The notes beneath the pieces are model-generated. The model did not search any database. It was not told where the DNA came from and saw nothing but the letters and a program-made list of their open reading frames with translations. A stretch of 64,000 nt of DNA from Tretioscincus oriximinensis (taxonomy: Eukaryota > Chordata > Lepidosauria > Squamata > Gymnophthalmidae), in NCBI GenBank assembly GCA_022410635.1, contig JAJVDF010000451.1, positions 164,650-228,649 on the forward strand, in the 5' to 3' direction. The number at the start of each line of letters is the position of its first letter. The first letter of the stretch is position 1. This document shows positions 1-14,500 of this stretch, piece after piece. A program made the position numbers and the translations under genes.

Positions 1-184
1 TGATGAATGGTTTAATGCCTTCATTGTTTATTATTCTGTAAAATTAATTATCATCTGTACTTGGGGGAGGGGGAGATAAAGTAACAAGCTGAGTAAGAAG
101 AGGAATTAGGAGGAAGAAGAGTAGATTTAGGAAAGGAAGCAACTATTCCTTTCTGTTTGCTTCCAACCAGTAGAGTTTGAGGAT

Positions 185-800
185 GACTCTTAACTGCTTC
201 CCTGATGTGGTGCTGCTGCTTTTGAATGCCAGATCATTCCAGAATAAAACATTAGTGATGCATTACTTAATCTTATTTCGAAGGAGATAATCTGGCATGT
301 TTCTCTTAAATCTAGGTAGATGAATTGTGTAAGACTTGCTTCAGGTGGCACGTTCCTATACAGGCTACTTGGAATAGCATTCTTTCCAACAATAAAGAAG
401 TGTTGCTGTTGTTCATAGTGCATCTATCTTTGTCAGGCAGCATCTGAGGAATCTGGTCAAAATTAGGTTTTTGTTGTTGTTGTAGAGTATAAAAAATATA
501 AATGCTGCTGGTATCCTCCCAGNCTGAACTGGCTGAGATAGGACAACCATGGGGCTGTCTCAGTATGCTACTGGCCCAACTCATACAGCAGGACTGATCT
601 TTGTCACAGAGTGGACTTGTTGATAGAAAAGTTGGTAATAAGTCCATTATCATAGCAAACCAGAGATGGTATACTGAATTATGAGGGCATGCAGATAATG
701 CATCTCCATGGTCTGATGTACCACAGGGGAAGCTATTTTGGCAACACAACAAGAGACATTTCCAAAATGCATTCCCATGGAACCTCCAAAGATCAGGCAC
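185..800 (+). repeat. L2 LINE relic (endonuclease part)
   Basis: Translated in broken plus-strand frames it gives LLLNARSFQNKT near 209-245, the start of an L2-type endonuclease, like the better-kept copy at 60895. Later bases to about 800 resemble the same ORF (aactggctgagat, then the TDLxF-like stretch). Many stops and frameshifts. Confidence 0.55.
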
Positions 801-814
801 TTTAATTGCAGACG

Positions 815-1122
815 CGAATGACTCAGTCACTTAGGAATTCGTCTCTCGTCTGGGAGATCGGGTTCTGAAGCCCTGTGTCAGACATGGGGAGGGGTGAGCA
901 CCTTCCACTAGCCTGTAGCTCTAGCCAACCCAGCTGTTCGAAAGCATGAATTGCAAGAAATTGCAACAGACTGCAAGTATATACATGGGAACCACCATAG
1001 CCTGGTGGGGAAGACAGAATGTGAGCCTTCGGGCAAAATACCCTTGTAAGCTGCTTTGAGTCCCTTTGAAAAGGTGAGAAAAGCAGGGTATAAGAACCCA
1101 GTTCTTCTTCTTCTTCTTCTTA
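815..1122 (+). repeat. tRNA-derived SINE with L2-like tail (family 1)
   Basis: tRNA-like head (gactcagtcacttagg, then ggttctgaagccctg as B box), a conserved body (agctctagccaacccagct, caagaaattgcaac, cctggtggggaagac) and a tail ending tttgagtcc...gagaaaagcagggtataa plus (TTC)n. At least eight related copies occur in the window. Confidence 0.85.
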
Positions 1123-1211
1123 AAGCTATTGGGTCACGGAGTCGACTGTGCCAGTGAGGNCAGCTCATCCATTCCAAGCTGGTTAAGTGCCACAATGAGG
1201 TAAAAGTCCCT

Positions 1212-2400
1212 CATCAAAGGCTCCTAAAAAAGCTCCACAGTCATGGTATAAGAGGACAGACTTTGTCCTGGATTGGAGACTGGCTAAGATAGAAAACAGA
1301 GGGTAGTAATAAATGGACTGTTCTCTGAGTGGAAAGAGGTACCCCAGCGGTCTGTACTGGCATCTTTGCTTTTCAATATATTCATAAGCGATCTGGATGC
1401 CGAGGTAAATAGTGAAGTAGCCAAGTTCGCTGATGACACTAAACTGTTCAAGGTAGTGAAAATTGAAAATGATTGTAAGGCACTCCAGAAGGATCTGTTG
1501 AAATTGGGTGAGTGAGCATCAAAGTGGCAAATGCACTTCAATTTAAGTAAGTGCAAAGTCATGCACATTGGGGCAAAGAACCCCAATTACTCCTACCACC
1601 TGATGGGAACCAAGCTTTCTGTGANCGAGCAAGAAAAGGACTTTGGGGTGTTGGNGGACAATTCAATGAAGATGTCAACCCAGTGTGCAGCAGCAGCAAA
1701 AAAGGCAAATTCCATNTTGGGGATAATTAGGAAAGGATTAAAAAAAAAGTCAGCAAATATTTTGCCTCTTTATAAATCTGTGGTGAGGCCACATTTGGAA
1801 TACTGTGTTCAGTTCTGGTCAACACATCTTAAGAGGGATATTGTGGAACTAGAGAAGGGCAACAAGAATTATCAAGGATCTGGAGTACCTCCCTTATGAA
1901 GTCAGGCTGCAATTTCTGGGCATGTTCAGCCTCAAAAGGCAATGTTTGAGAGGTGATCTGATTGAAGTGTATAAAATCATGCATGGGATGGATAGGGTGA
2001 ATAGAGAAAAAATGTTTTCTCTATCACACAACGTTAGGACCAGAGGGCACTCCTTGAAACTGATAGGCAGAGAAGTGAGAACAGACAAAGGAAAGTATTT
2101 TTTCACCCAGAGGGTCATCGGCCTGTGGAATTTACTTCCTGAAGTGGTGGTGGCAGCTAACAGCTTGGATAGCTTCAAGACAAGACTAGACAGGTTTATG
2201 GACACCAAGGGTATAAATGGGTATTAGGATGGATGTCTGGATGTTACTCCTGAAATACCATTTGCAAGGAGTCATGAACAGGTGCATATTTTGCTTTCCT
2301 TTCTTCAGAGTGCCCAGGTGCATCTGGTGGTCCTGACTATAAGACAGAATGCTGGACTAGATGGGCTCTGGGCAGATCCAGTATGGCTTTTCTTATCTTC
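1212..2400 (+). repeat. CR1-clade LINE, 5'-truncated (RT to 3' end)
   Basis: Broken frames encode reverse-transcriptase blocks [67 protein letters not shown] and the terminal [10 protein letters not shown]. The 3' UTR then ends in tggcttttcttatcttcttatt. Lies upstream of the first visible TECRL exon. Several frameshifts and Ns; not functional. Confidence 0.9.
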
Positions 2401-2459
2401 TTATTACTTTCAGATGCTTAGAAAAAAAATGTAAATCCCTGTCTTTTTTACTCTTTTAG

Positions 2460-2575
2460 GTTTTCCTTACTGANTATACTGGGCCTCTCCTAATTTATCT
2501 GCTTTTTTATCTTCGTCTCTCAAGTATTTATGATGCAAAGCAAACTGCAAGAAATTTGCGCCATCCTGTAGTCCA
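2460..2575 (+). CDS. TECRL: TECRL coding exon (first in window)
   Basis: Acceptor ttttag at 2454-2459 and donor gtgagt at 2576. Starts in phase 0 and reads V-F-L-T-X-Y-T-G, then [13 protein letters not shown] and NLRHPVV. It ends with two bases (ca) of a His codon completed by the next exon. One N falls in codon 5, where the family has Glu. Confidence 0.93.
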
Positions 2576-5500
2576 GTGAGTATAAAGACTCTATAACACA
2601 GTATAGTATCTGAGGTTGGCCGCCCTGAGACCTTCGGATATAAGAATAAATAAATAAATCCTATTTAAGTTAGTCTGAACATATTATTGTTTAGTCAAGT
2701 AAAGTTCTGGAAAACCTAATTTCCTATTCTGTGTTGGCTTTAACTGTTGCTTGGGGGCTGTATAACCTGAAGATTTTATATCTATGCCCTAGCTTCTGCA
2801 CATTAATTGTCAAACCTTTGCAAGCATGGAATCTATTGAATTATACTGTAAATATTACCCTCCACTTTCAAAAGTTGTGTGTGACATACAAAGACTATGA
2901 TTATATAGGCAATTCTACAATGGCTAGTGTAGCAGTCCAATAAATGCAGTAGGAATCTCACTTTTGCATATGCCATAGCGCTAAAGATTTGTGCAAATAC
3001 TGCACACGTAACCAGTCATACTCTAATCCTTTCCTCAAATACAAGTTTGTGAAGTTTGGCCACCAGCAAACTCTAAGATTTGTTTCAAAGAATTCTATCA
3101 TTTCTTACATAATTATGAATTAGCTTTTTTTNAAAAAATGTTCTTTGTCATTTCTATAGTTTGGCCTGCATCTGCTATTGTTTACATTATGTCAGATGTC
3201 TTCTGGAGACCCTTTTTGTGCATAAAATTTCAGAAGGGCACACACCACTGAAAAATATGATCAAGGTGATTATTTATTACAAAACATAAATAACTGAATG
3301 GATAGAAGTTGGAACACATTGTTGTTTTTATTTGCTGCTCTTTTGACTTAAGTCAGATGGTGCTTCCTATCTATTATATCTTTCCAAGATCATGCAAAGA
3401 ATCAATATTTCTTTGTTTATTTCCATACAAAAATAAGGATTAAAAGCAAAGGTAAAAACCTTGATTTTTTGTAAATATAAGCTTGATGTGTAGACCCACA
3501 TAGCATAAACACCCAGATGGTCATCGGCCTGTGGAATTTACTTCCTGAAGAGGTGGTGGTAGCTAACAGCTTTGATAGTTTCAAGACAGGACTAGACAGG
3601 TTTATGGACACCAAGGGTATAAATGGATACTAGGATAGATGTCTGGATGCTGCCTCCGGGATGGAGCAACAGGTAGTGCTCGTGAAATGCCATTTGAAGA
3701 GAGTCATGAACATATTTTGCTTTCTTCTGTTCAGACTGCCTAGGTGGGCCTCTGTGTGAGACAGAATGCTGGACTAGATGGGCTCTGGCCCGATCCAGTA
3801 TGGCTCTTCTTATGTTCTTATTCANGTGTGGAAAGCTGGAAGATCTGACACTGTGTACTGCTGTGATCCCAATGTCATGAAAAGGCTTTAATATTGTTCC
3901 TGTCATATTTATGTAATAATATGCATTTTATATGATGTGTCCTGAGCAAGGATGCCTTGTAACACCTCTCAGTCATGTTTTAAATCATTTTAATTCTGAA
4001 GAACTGGACTAAACCATCAAAAGTCCAGTTCTTCAGGACTGAAGATGATTTAAAATCACATTAGTGATAAGGGCTTTAGAGACTAAGTAAAAAAAGACAG
4101 GGGACACGAACTTTCATAGACAAATATACTTCTTCAGACTTATTTACAACAGGTCATGTCCCTACTTTTTCTTGTTAATTTTTCTTGCAAGAAATTCTGA
4201 AGGCCTATTAATACAGCTGCTTTTTTGAATTCTACCACAAATGAGAAAATTGTTATAGGAATGCATGTATTTATATACAGCCTCCCCATTCCTATTTAAG
4301 ATTTTTAAGACACTGCAGTTATACATGTCATGCAGCATGCCGAGAACACATAATATTCTATGCTCCAAAATTTCAAAAGAGATAAATAAGCATATTCAAC
4401 TTACTTGAAAGAAATGTCCTAAGCTTCCAATTAATTCTTAGCTCTAATTACAAAGAAACTACATGGACAAAAGTAATTACACTGCCAGTACAATTTATTA
4501 ATCTTCTAAATATTCTGGTCTTTATTTCACACAACTGTAGCCCAGCTGCGGCAATTACTGTGTAAACTATTTGGGGAACTGTTTATTAAATAGCCGGAGC
4601 AAATCACTGAAAATTTGAGACTCCTATTAAACATGGTTGTATTGCCATCTAGTGGCACTAAAATATAAGGTAATAACTTCCAAAGAGTTTTTACTTTCCA
4701 TGTTAATAACAGCATTTACTAGGTATTTCTATGAAAGGGATCTAATATTACATATGACACTAACAGGACGAAAAAGGTTGATAGAATGAGCTTTTGAAGA
4801 GTTTCTACTTTTTCTATCACATGACATACGTGCCAGCAGCCCAGAAAGTGAGAGTGAAATTGTTACTGCTTGTTTTTTGTTTGTGCTATATTCCAGCTGG
4901 AATAAGCACGTCAGGACCTGGACTAATGCCATAGTATTTAGCTGCATGGACCTGGCAGATTTCTGTTCACCACACTGCTCTTGGGGCTGGCATTTGGCAA
5001 TGCATTGGACTCTTACTGCACAATGGACCGGGGGAGGGACAGAAGGGAGCAGCAGAGGGGCTGGAGATCTTCATGTTTTAAAAACCATATTCTATTTGGA
5101 GAGAGACATGGTTTTTGATGAGAGTTGGTTTGGGTACGNAGGAAGGGGTAAGCTTGAGAGGGGAATGGCACTTGGTGTTCCTGGTTATCATTCCAAATAT
5201 GATAACCATAAACTTAGAGATAGTAGCATCCGCACATTACACTTTTTAATCCACATTAGATGCAGAAAATATATTTTACAATGGCATTTAATGGAAATTA
5301 GAAGTGGAATAAGCACACACCATGTCCTTTTGAACTGCTTTTTTATGTGAGTGACTGCAGCACCTGTCAACAACCTCTCAATCTCTGTTACTTACATATA
5401 GCATAAATGAAGAGGCAGAGCTCACAAACTCAAATGCCAATGCTTCCCATAAATCACAGAAACTAATCACATCTCTGTCAATGCTAGAGGTATGTTGATC

Positions 5501-8500
5501 TCATTCTCTAATGAAGTCCTCTTTATCACCAAAAGCCCTCTATGTTTGCTCTATATTAGGCAAACAGGACAATCTCTGCATCAGAGGCTTAATAAACATA
5601 AACCAGACTCTAGGAATAGAAAAACATAAAAATCTGTTGCAAAACTCATCTATCTTTCATAATACCCCATCTCACACCTCAGAACAGCAGTTTCTGAACA
5701 AAAAACAGCAGAAGATGATTTGAAAGACAAGCAGTTATATCTACAAACTCTAATCCATGCAAGGAGCTGAACATACTAAAAATATTATTTATTTATTTAT
5801 TTATTTACATTTTTATACCGCCCTATACTCAAAGGTCTCAAGGCGGTTAAAAATATTATAGGGCTTTTTCACACTTACCTTCAGAAAATGGGAACCATTT
5901 CCTATCATTGTATCAGAGGAGACTGATATGAGAAGGGGATAATATTCAAGTAGAAAGCTGTAACAAGCAAACTGTGGTTTCTCACATGGACCGAACATGC
6001 ACCAGAGAAAGGCATCTAAATGTCTGCAGATGCCAGAAACCTCAGAGCAAAAATAGGGGAATTGGACAGCTTTGTGAAGGACAGCAATATTGATATTATT
6101 GGCATAACTGAAACCTGATGGACCGAAGAAAACCAATGTGATATAGTTATCCCAGATTACAAACAATATGGAGAAGATAGGAAAGGGTGAACTGGTGGTG
6201 GTGTAGCCTTGTACGTTAAAAAAGAGATTGAATCCCACACACAGAAGCACTATGGATAACATAATCAAATCAGAAAATAAGAGTAATATTGGGAGTATGT
6301 GTCCTAACCAAACACCGGAAGATGACACACATTTATTGAAGGTTCCAAAAAGGGAAGGATAATAATAATGGGAGACTTCAACTATTCACACATAGATTGG
6401 GTAAACTCTTGTTCAACTCATGAAAAAGAAATAAAATTCTTAGACAGGCTAACTGAAAATTTCCCAGAGCAAATGGAAAAGTATCTTGTGGTATTGGTGG
6501 ATAAGTCAATGAAGGTGTCGTCCCAGTGTGCAGCAGCAGCAAAAAAGGCAAATTCCATGTTGGGGATAATTAGGAAAGGAATCTCAAGAGGGATATTGTG
6601 GAACTATAGAAGGTGCAGAAAAGGGCAACAAGAATGATCAAGGCCTGGAGCATCTCCCTTATGAAATATTGCTGCAACATCTGGGCCCCTTCGGCATCTG
6701 AGAGGTGATCTGATTGAATTATAAAATCATGCACAGGACCAAGCAGCATTCCTTGAAACTGATGGGCAAAAGAGTGAGAACAGCCAAAAGACACAAAGTG
6801 TCATCGGCTTGTAGAATATACTTCCAGAAGAGGTGGTGGTGGCTAGTAGCCTGGATACCTTTAAGACAGGATTAGACACGTTTATTGACACCAATGGTAT
6901 TGATGGATGTCTTGATAGTGCCTCCAAGATCGAGTAACAGGTAGGATTCCTGAAATGCCATTTGTAGGGCATCAAACAGGTGAAGATTTTGCCTTCTTCT
7001 GTTTCAGGCTGCCCATGTGCAATTGGTGGGCCACTGTGTGAGACAGAATGCTGGATTAGTGTGGCTCTGGCCCCATTCAGCAGGGCTCCTCTTATGTTCT
7101 TATTGGTGGGGGAAATATTTTCCATTATTTGCACTCCCCTGGGCAGAAGCATTCCTGTTCCTGTCCCAGGATCAGAATTTGTTAAGCCTATATTCTAGAC
7201 TTTTATCTGTATTAGCAGGCCAGCTGCCCTTTCACACAGCTGGGTTAAAAAATGTGGATTTTTTTCTCTCTCACCTCACCCAATCATAGTGAGAGGTGGA
7301 CATGTTAGCTGAAAATAGAGCATTTACATTTTCTACAGAAATGTTTTCACAATAAAAACCATACAAAATAACTACAGTAAGCAAATACAGAAAGACACTG
7401 AAAGACATTGGTATCATTACTTTGGCTTTTTCCGCACTTGTAGTTGTAGCATTGCAGCTGCAACAGCTGCTAGTTAAATTGTTCTCACTGATCTGGAAAA
7501 AACAAGAACCGTACTCCTTCTGGGACAAACATATTGGAACCAAATCCACTGTTAATCAAATTAAATGGTGGGTAAAATACTTTCTTAGCAGAAACCTGGG
7601 TTTTTTTCTCTTTTTTAAGTACAATATATTTCAATCAAACTTAAATGTTCAGCTTTATCACATTGTTCTTTATTATTCATATTCAACATCATTTCACATT
7701 ATCAGTTTCTAGACTCCAGGTTCCTGATTTCAACTTGCGCTTAAAATGTTTCAGGAAACAAATAAAATACTTCTAAAAAGCATTTTGATGATATCTTTAT
7801 ATTAATTGTATTATTATTTTAGGGCTGCATTTTCTACTGGGGATTCACTTCTTGGATTGCTTACTATGTCAATCACCCACAGTACACTCCACCTTGTAAG
7901 TAGGTCAAAGGGTGCATATTTTGTATTAGTTGTCTCTTCTTTTAAAGAGTGAAAACAAACTGTTCTATGTAGACTGACCAGATTTTCTGAGGCCCAAATT
8001 TCATGCTAATTTGCATCACCCACCAACATGCATTCCCCTCTGAAATCCCCACCCNGAAATCTGCGAAGCATGTAAGAATTTTTTTAAGTGTACACGAATT
8101 TTTTGAAGTGTGTGATAATTTTTTTTACTTTTTACTGAGGGGAGGGTGCCTTCAGAAGCTGGGCCCCCTAGTGGTGGTGCAGTAAATTAAAAAAAATAAA
8201 AAATGTTTTTTTTCTCAGCAAAAAAACAGGGAAATGGAGCCTTTCCCCCCAGAAGGCAGGGTAGACACACCCNAAAACTGGGTTTGCCTCCCAAAAGGGA
8301 TCATCTGATTTGCCTAGTTCTATGCCAAGTGGAGTAGTGGTCCCCATCCCATCATCTCAGATTTTGGTGAAATTTGCTACAGGGATTTCTTATGATATAA
8401 AACTGTGCTGTGCAAAACTTTAGATCATAAGGCTAAAAATTGGAAGTTCTAGAGATCCTCAAGTAAAGTAGATCAAAATGTTATGTTTTTTGGTCAACTT

Positions 8501-11500
8501 CCAGAAGCCATAAAACTAATAATATAAGGGCAAAATGCAAAAAAACTGCTCAGCTTAACACACTGGCTAAACTCCAATTGCCTAGTTCTCTTGCTTTTTA
8601 TATGGTTACGGCTCAGACGTAGCAGAAAATGGTGTGCAGTAACATGTACAGTTCCTCCAGAATTATGATCGCACCAGAATTTAAACTGATTTCCTCCAAA
8701 ATACAGAAGTAGAAGTTTCTATCCAAAACTTGCAGTAACTGCTGCTGAGCTCACTCACAATTCATTGTAACAGAACTTAGCAATGTAAAAATACAAACCT
8801 TATTTTTAGTAAAGAAGTCTCACATATCCAAGTCAGGGATTATTCCCAATAGCACCATTGGTGGCATATAATGGAATATGAATAAGCCAGTCTGTGCAGA
8901 TATTAGTTTGATATTAGGTGATTGTACCTTCTCTCCATCCCATAGAACCACGCATGTCCAGCATTCCACATGTGCTAAAGGTTTTATGTTTTTTCATTGG
9001 GATCCACCCTGAGACCTTAGGGTATAGGTCAGAATATAAATGTAAGTAAATAAATAAATATAAAGTATGCAATTAGTAAGGAATCACAATATAATATTTA
9101 CAGTATATATTTACATAAAATAATAATTCATTATTAATGCCAGATAAAAGATGGAAATATTTTGGATCACTACAAACTAATACTGCCCAAGGTCAAGTGG
9201 AGAGGAAATAGATAGAAGAAAGAGTAGATAGGGAGGATGGATAAAAGGAATATTAAAAAATATAAAGGTAACTTTAATATGTATTTATNGTCCAGAAGAT
9301 ATATATTAAGGAGGTTTTAAGACAAATAGAAAATTAGGCAGAAGGAATGTAATTATAGCAGGAGGTTTTAATATGGAAGAAGGAAGAAGAGGAGGAGGAG
9401 GTTTTTAAACTNTGCCTTTCTCACCCGAAGGGACTCAGAGCGGATTAATTTTCGCCCAAAGGCTAATTTATCTAATTGAAATGTAGCTTGCAAATCTTTC
9501 TTTCGAATAGCTGAGTTTGCTAGAGCTGAAAGCCAGTAGAGTGTGCTCACCTCTCTCCACTCTGACACAGGGCCTCAAAACTGGATCTTTCAGTTGAAAG
9601 ACCAGCCCTTAGCAACTATGCCCTCCCAAATTATATACAGTAATGCAGAGAAACAGATGGACACTAAATATAAATATAATTTAGTGGATATGAATGCAAT
9701 GGAATTAAAGAGTAATAGAGTAACCTGTTTTTCGTCAAAACATGGAACATGTAGTAGTACTGATTATATATTGAGATTATATGAAGAACCCAAATTATTC
9801 CTATCAACTAGTCTTCTCAACTAATGGGGACTATGGTTTCAGTGACAGAGCAGGACAGGGATCTTGGGTATTGGCAGATAGCTCAATGAAGTTGTCAACC
9901 AAGTGAAAAAAGCAAATTCTTTTAAATAGAAATCTTTATTGATTAGTTATTAGACCATATCAATGTCTTATAAACAGTTTCAAGTAATGCACTATGATTC
10001 AATGTTAGGGATAATTAGAAATTAGAAGAAAAATATTGCATAAATGGTATAGAACACCTGCTCAACCATCACATTATTTTGCCAAAATTCCTGGGATGTG
10101 TTGCCAAGAAAGATTAATTTTTATTCATATGATATGGAAATGTGACAGTCTAAGAATATTGTAAAAAGGTGGAAATAGAAACAGTTGTAAGTTAAACATT
10201 ACTTTTAAGATTAACAAGCAAAATGGTGATATTATATGGCAGTATGGATAATATTATGTCTATACAACTGAGGGATATGGTGGATAAGATAATAGCTTGT
10301 GCTCAGACTGTTCTAGTAGGAGGGTGAAAGAATGATACAAATGGATGAGACAATTCAGAGACTATAATTAATACAATACCAATAATATATCAAATTGTAG
10401 GATTAATAGTCCAGAAAATGTGCAAAAAATTAGAAATGGTTAGAATTAGAATTGTATGAGATTATTGGAATTTAAATAAATTATTTGAACCTCCCCCCAA
10501 CTAATATATAAATGGCTCATGATACATGGGCCCTATCTGCACTAGACTTTCTTTTGAGATGCATCTTGGAATGGGGGCTTGCCAGGTCTCTATTACAAGA
10601 TATACTGTGTTTCCCCCAAATTAAGACAGTATCTTATATGAATTTTTGCTCCCAAAGATGCGCTATGTCTTATTTTCATGGGACATTTTATTTTTCCGTG
10701 AAGAATTCACATTTATTGTTAAACAAAAAAATGAACAGTATTGCATTTTCCAGCCACCAGGGGGAGTTTACCACAAACAAAAACTTTGCTGTGTCTTACT
10801 TTTTGGGGGGTGCCTTATATTAGCAATTCAGCAAAACTTCTACTACATCTTATTTTCAGGGGACATCTTATTTTTGGGGAAATAGGATATTCCAAAATAA
10901 AGTCTAGATATATCCCAAAATAAAATGCCATGGTTTAATATGATAATGCTGTCCACAAGCAGCTGCATCCACACATCACTTTTATTCCATTACTATAGTG
11001 GAATATTCCACAATAAAGCATTGTATGGATTGGTTTGTTCCAGAATATCCATGTTTTATGGCGGAATATTGTAGAATATAGTGGAATAAATGATGTGTGT
11101 AGCAGGCTTTAGAGTTAGACAAATCAACATTTGACATCAGGCTGATTACTTTGGTTCCCCTGTCACCTATTGTAAGATTCTAAAACTGTTTTTTTCTGAT
11201 GAAGTGACAACACTACCCTTAACATTACANGAAATATGTAAGAATAAAATTTCCAGGAAGAATAAGCTTGATATGAAAGAAAAGCACTCCATCAGATATT
11301 ATGGCTGCATCTACATGTGCTATAATGGCCAACATAAGATTGGGCAGGCTTATATTGCCTTATGTCATTTGAGACGAGGAACAATGTGTGGAACAATCTT
11401 TTTTAACAGAGCGTGATTTCCACTGTGATAACAATTTCAGAAAATATTCAGCGTGAAGTTAGAATATAGTTATTGTGTTTCCCTCATGATAAATGTAAAA

Positions 11501-14500
11501 ATTGAGTTAATCATATTTAGTATCAAATAGACTATCAAATCCATTTTCAGACTTTTGTCAGTATTTCATACCAAGAAATTTAGGTTCTGAGAATGGTTTC
11601 TAAACAGTGAAGTGCATCAGCCTTTTGTCTAAGGTCCTCTTTTTTCATCACATCAGTAGTCAACTGTTGCTGCCATGGCTTAATCTGAGTAATATTATTG
11701 CCTTTTGTTTTCTAGCATTTGAGAACAAGCAAGTAACGTTGTCTTTCCTTGTGTTTCTGGTATGTATGGACATATTTCTTCCATGTGGTGCATGGAATTT
11801 TGTAGCAAAAACCCTAATTGAGATAATTTTAGCAAATCTCCTGGGGCTGTGTATAAGGCTTAAAGGTCGTATAATAAAATACATGATGGTTGGAACAACA
11901 CAAAATAATTTTATCCAAGTATGGATTCAGGTGTAAGCCTGTANTATCCTTGTGCCAAAAGTAACCATCTGCTTACTTACGTTACTCTTGCCTCAGAAGC
12001 TGCCAAGGTGTAGATGCACTCTCAGATTGTTCCTGAGAGACAGAATGTGACATCTCAAGTTCGAGTGAAATATAGGAAGGTTTAAAAGGTAGAAGTACTC
12101 TTGAATTGATATTGATCTTTAGATGATTGCATAGACATGCAATATAACATTAAGGTGAGTACTTAACTATTATTCTCTGCTGATAATATTTTTGACACAC
12201 ACACCCCAATTTAGTCTACAGTTTGGAGATGTCTAGCTAAATTGTCTGTAACCCAATGTATAAAGGACAAAAGTTTCTCACTGTTTTCTCTCACTGAGCT
12301 TAATATTTCTAATCATTTATAAATATAGGCAATTAAATGTGTAATAATATATTTTAAAAACTTAAAAATTGTGTTTTTTGCAGTTTTGTGAAGCTGGAAA
12401 TCATTTCATTAATGTAACTTTAGTTCACCAAAACCAACCAGGTTTGTAGTCTTTATTGTTAAATTTTCTTAACATTTAATAATTCAATTTATTTATATAA
12501 CAATTTATAAATATTGCTCCTAGTGGTTAACAAAGTGGGGGATGAATCACTTTCAAAAATAAAATTAATATTAGATATAGTCTGCAATGGCCAGGGTATA
12601 GAACAAGTAGAAGTGAAATTAAAATAAATCTATTTGCAGATGACTCAATGGTGATATTAATACATCCGTTGGGTATGTTTTTACTGCATTTTTATTAATA
12701 ACTGCCCTGAGACCTTAGGGTACAGGGCAGTATATATTTCTACCTACCTACCTACCTACCTACCTACCTAACTAACTAACTAACTAACTAACTAAAAAAA
12801 AATATTCAGAGGATTTTAGAAAGTAGCCAGGACTGCATGCAAAAATCCAAAATAATATGTTTAAGTACTCTGAAAGAGTAGCTGGAGATAAGAAGAAAAT
12901 CAGATTTAAAATTAGCAGTAAAGAAATAGATGAGTCCATCAGAGGCAGAAAAGGTGGTGACATGCAACTAGCATCACAACTCCCCAGGCTTTTTATCTCT
13001 CTTTCACCTATTTTTAAACTGTTTATATCAACCAATGGCTTGCTATTGACTAAAGTGGGACACAGAGGTCTCATTTCATTATTCAGATAAATTTTCTCAG
13101 TTCACAGTATTGGGAAATGTTTCCAGTGCTGTCTAACATTTTTATAAATNATTAGATGAGGGAATTGAAGGAAAACTGATCAAATTTGCGGATGACACAA
13201 AGTTAGGAGGGGTTGCTAATCTAAGATTAGTAATAGAGAATGCTGCCAATAGTTTTTGAATAAAATATGACTCATTTTCTTTCTGGAATGTCTCTGGCCC
13301 TCACATTCCTATACTAAAGTTTGATTGGCCCTCAAGTAACTAAAGGTTGGACCATACTGAAAACAGTAAGGAATAGTGGCACAAATGGTGCAGTCACTAA
13401 GGAGTTGGTCTCTCATCTGTCAGATCAGGTTTCAAAGCCCTGTGTCAGACATGGAGAGGGGCGAGTGCCTTCTACTAGCCTGTAGCTCTTCCCAACCCAG
13501 CTATTAAAAAACAAGAATTGCAAGAAATTGCAACTGNCTGCAACTAAAGAAAATGGGAACCACTACAACCTGGAGGGAAAGATAGAATGTCAGCCTTGGG
13601 GCGAAAAATAACTTTGTAAGCAGCTTTGAGTCCTTTCTCCTCCTCCTTCTCCTCCTTCCACTTTTAATACATTTTTAAGTAACACATTTCCCTTCGATAG
13701 CTGATAAAGCCTTCCTCTTTCCAGCCAACACCAAAAAAAGTGATAGAGGAGGCTGATATAGTTACCTTAAAATGCTGACCAATCCTCCTCTATTAGAGTG
13801 TAATCCAGCATGCAGCCAAAGAGGGAAACCCAATCAATTTAAAATAACACATCACATTTTTCCTACAAAACAGACACAATTAACAGAACAACCACCCTCT
13901 GAGTGAAATCAAGATATGATGNTGTATCACATATTGGAGTGATATATGATGTATCAAATCCTATTTTATGGGGATACAGTATTTATATATTGGTAGATAG
14001 ATGTTATAGTAACAGAATATCAAATTCCATAATTAATACCGCCAGAGAATATACAGAAGGTAAAATGTAGACAGATTTTCCCTCCTAAATGTATTTATTT
14101 ATTTATACTTATACCCCGCCCTATACTCGAAGGTCTCAGGGCGGCCAAAACAGTAAAACATCACTACAAAATTAAAACAGTATAAACAATATTTAAAAGT
14201 AGGGATAGAGATGACATTTCTTCAGCCAAAGGCCAGGTAAAAGAGATGCGTTGTTAAAAACATTTTAAACAAATGTTTTGTCACTCGCCACAAGGCAGTT
14301 ACAATTGGCAGTTAAGCTCATGGTTATACAAAATTCTTGTCCTGTCATGTCAGTTTCATCTCATCTTCCAAGATCTTCAACATCCTGGAAAGTTTGCCAA
14401 GATCCTGAAGCAACCTGGGTAGGGGGTATTGCTGACATCATTTAAATAAAATTCAGAAAGCGATGCTACATTTCAATTAGATAAATAAGCACCACTATTA

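Noticed and set aside
10512..10923. Overlapping 60-103 codon frames
   Set aside because: All fall across a MITE with terminal inverted repeats; no protein family resemblance.
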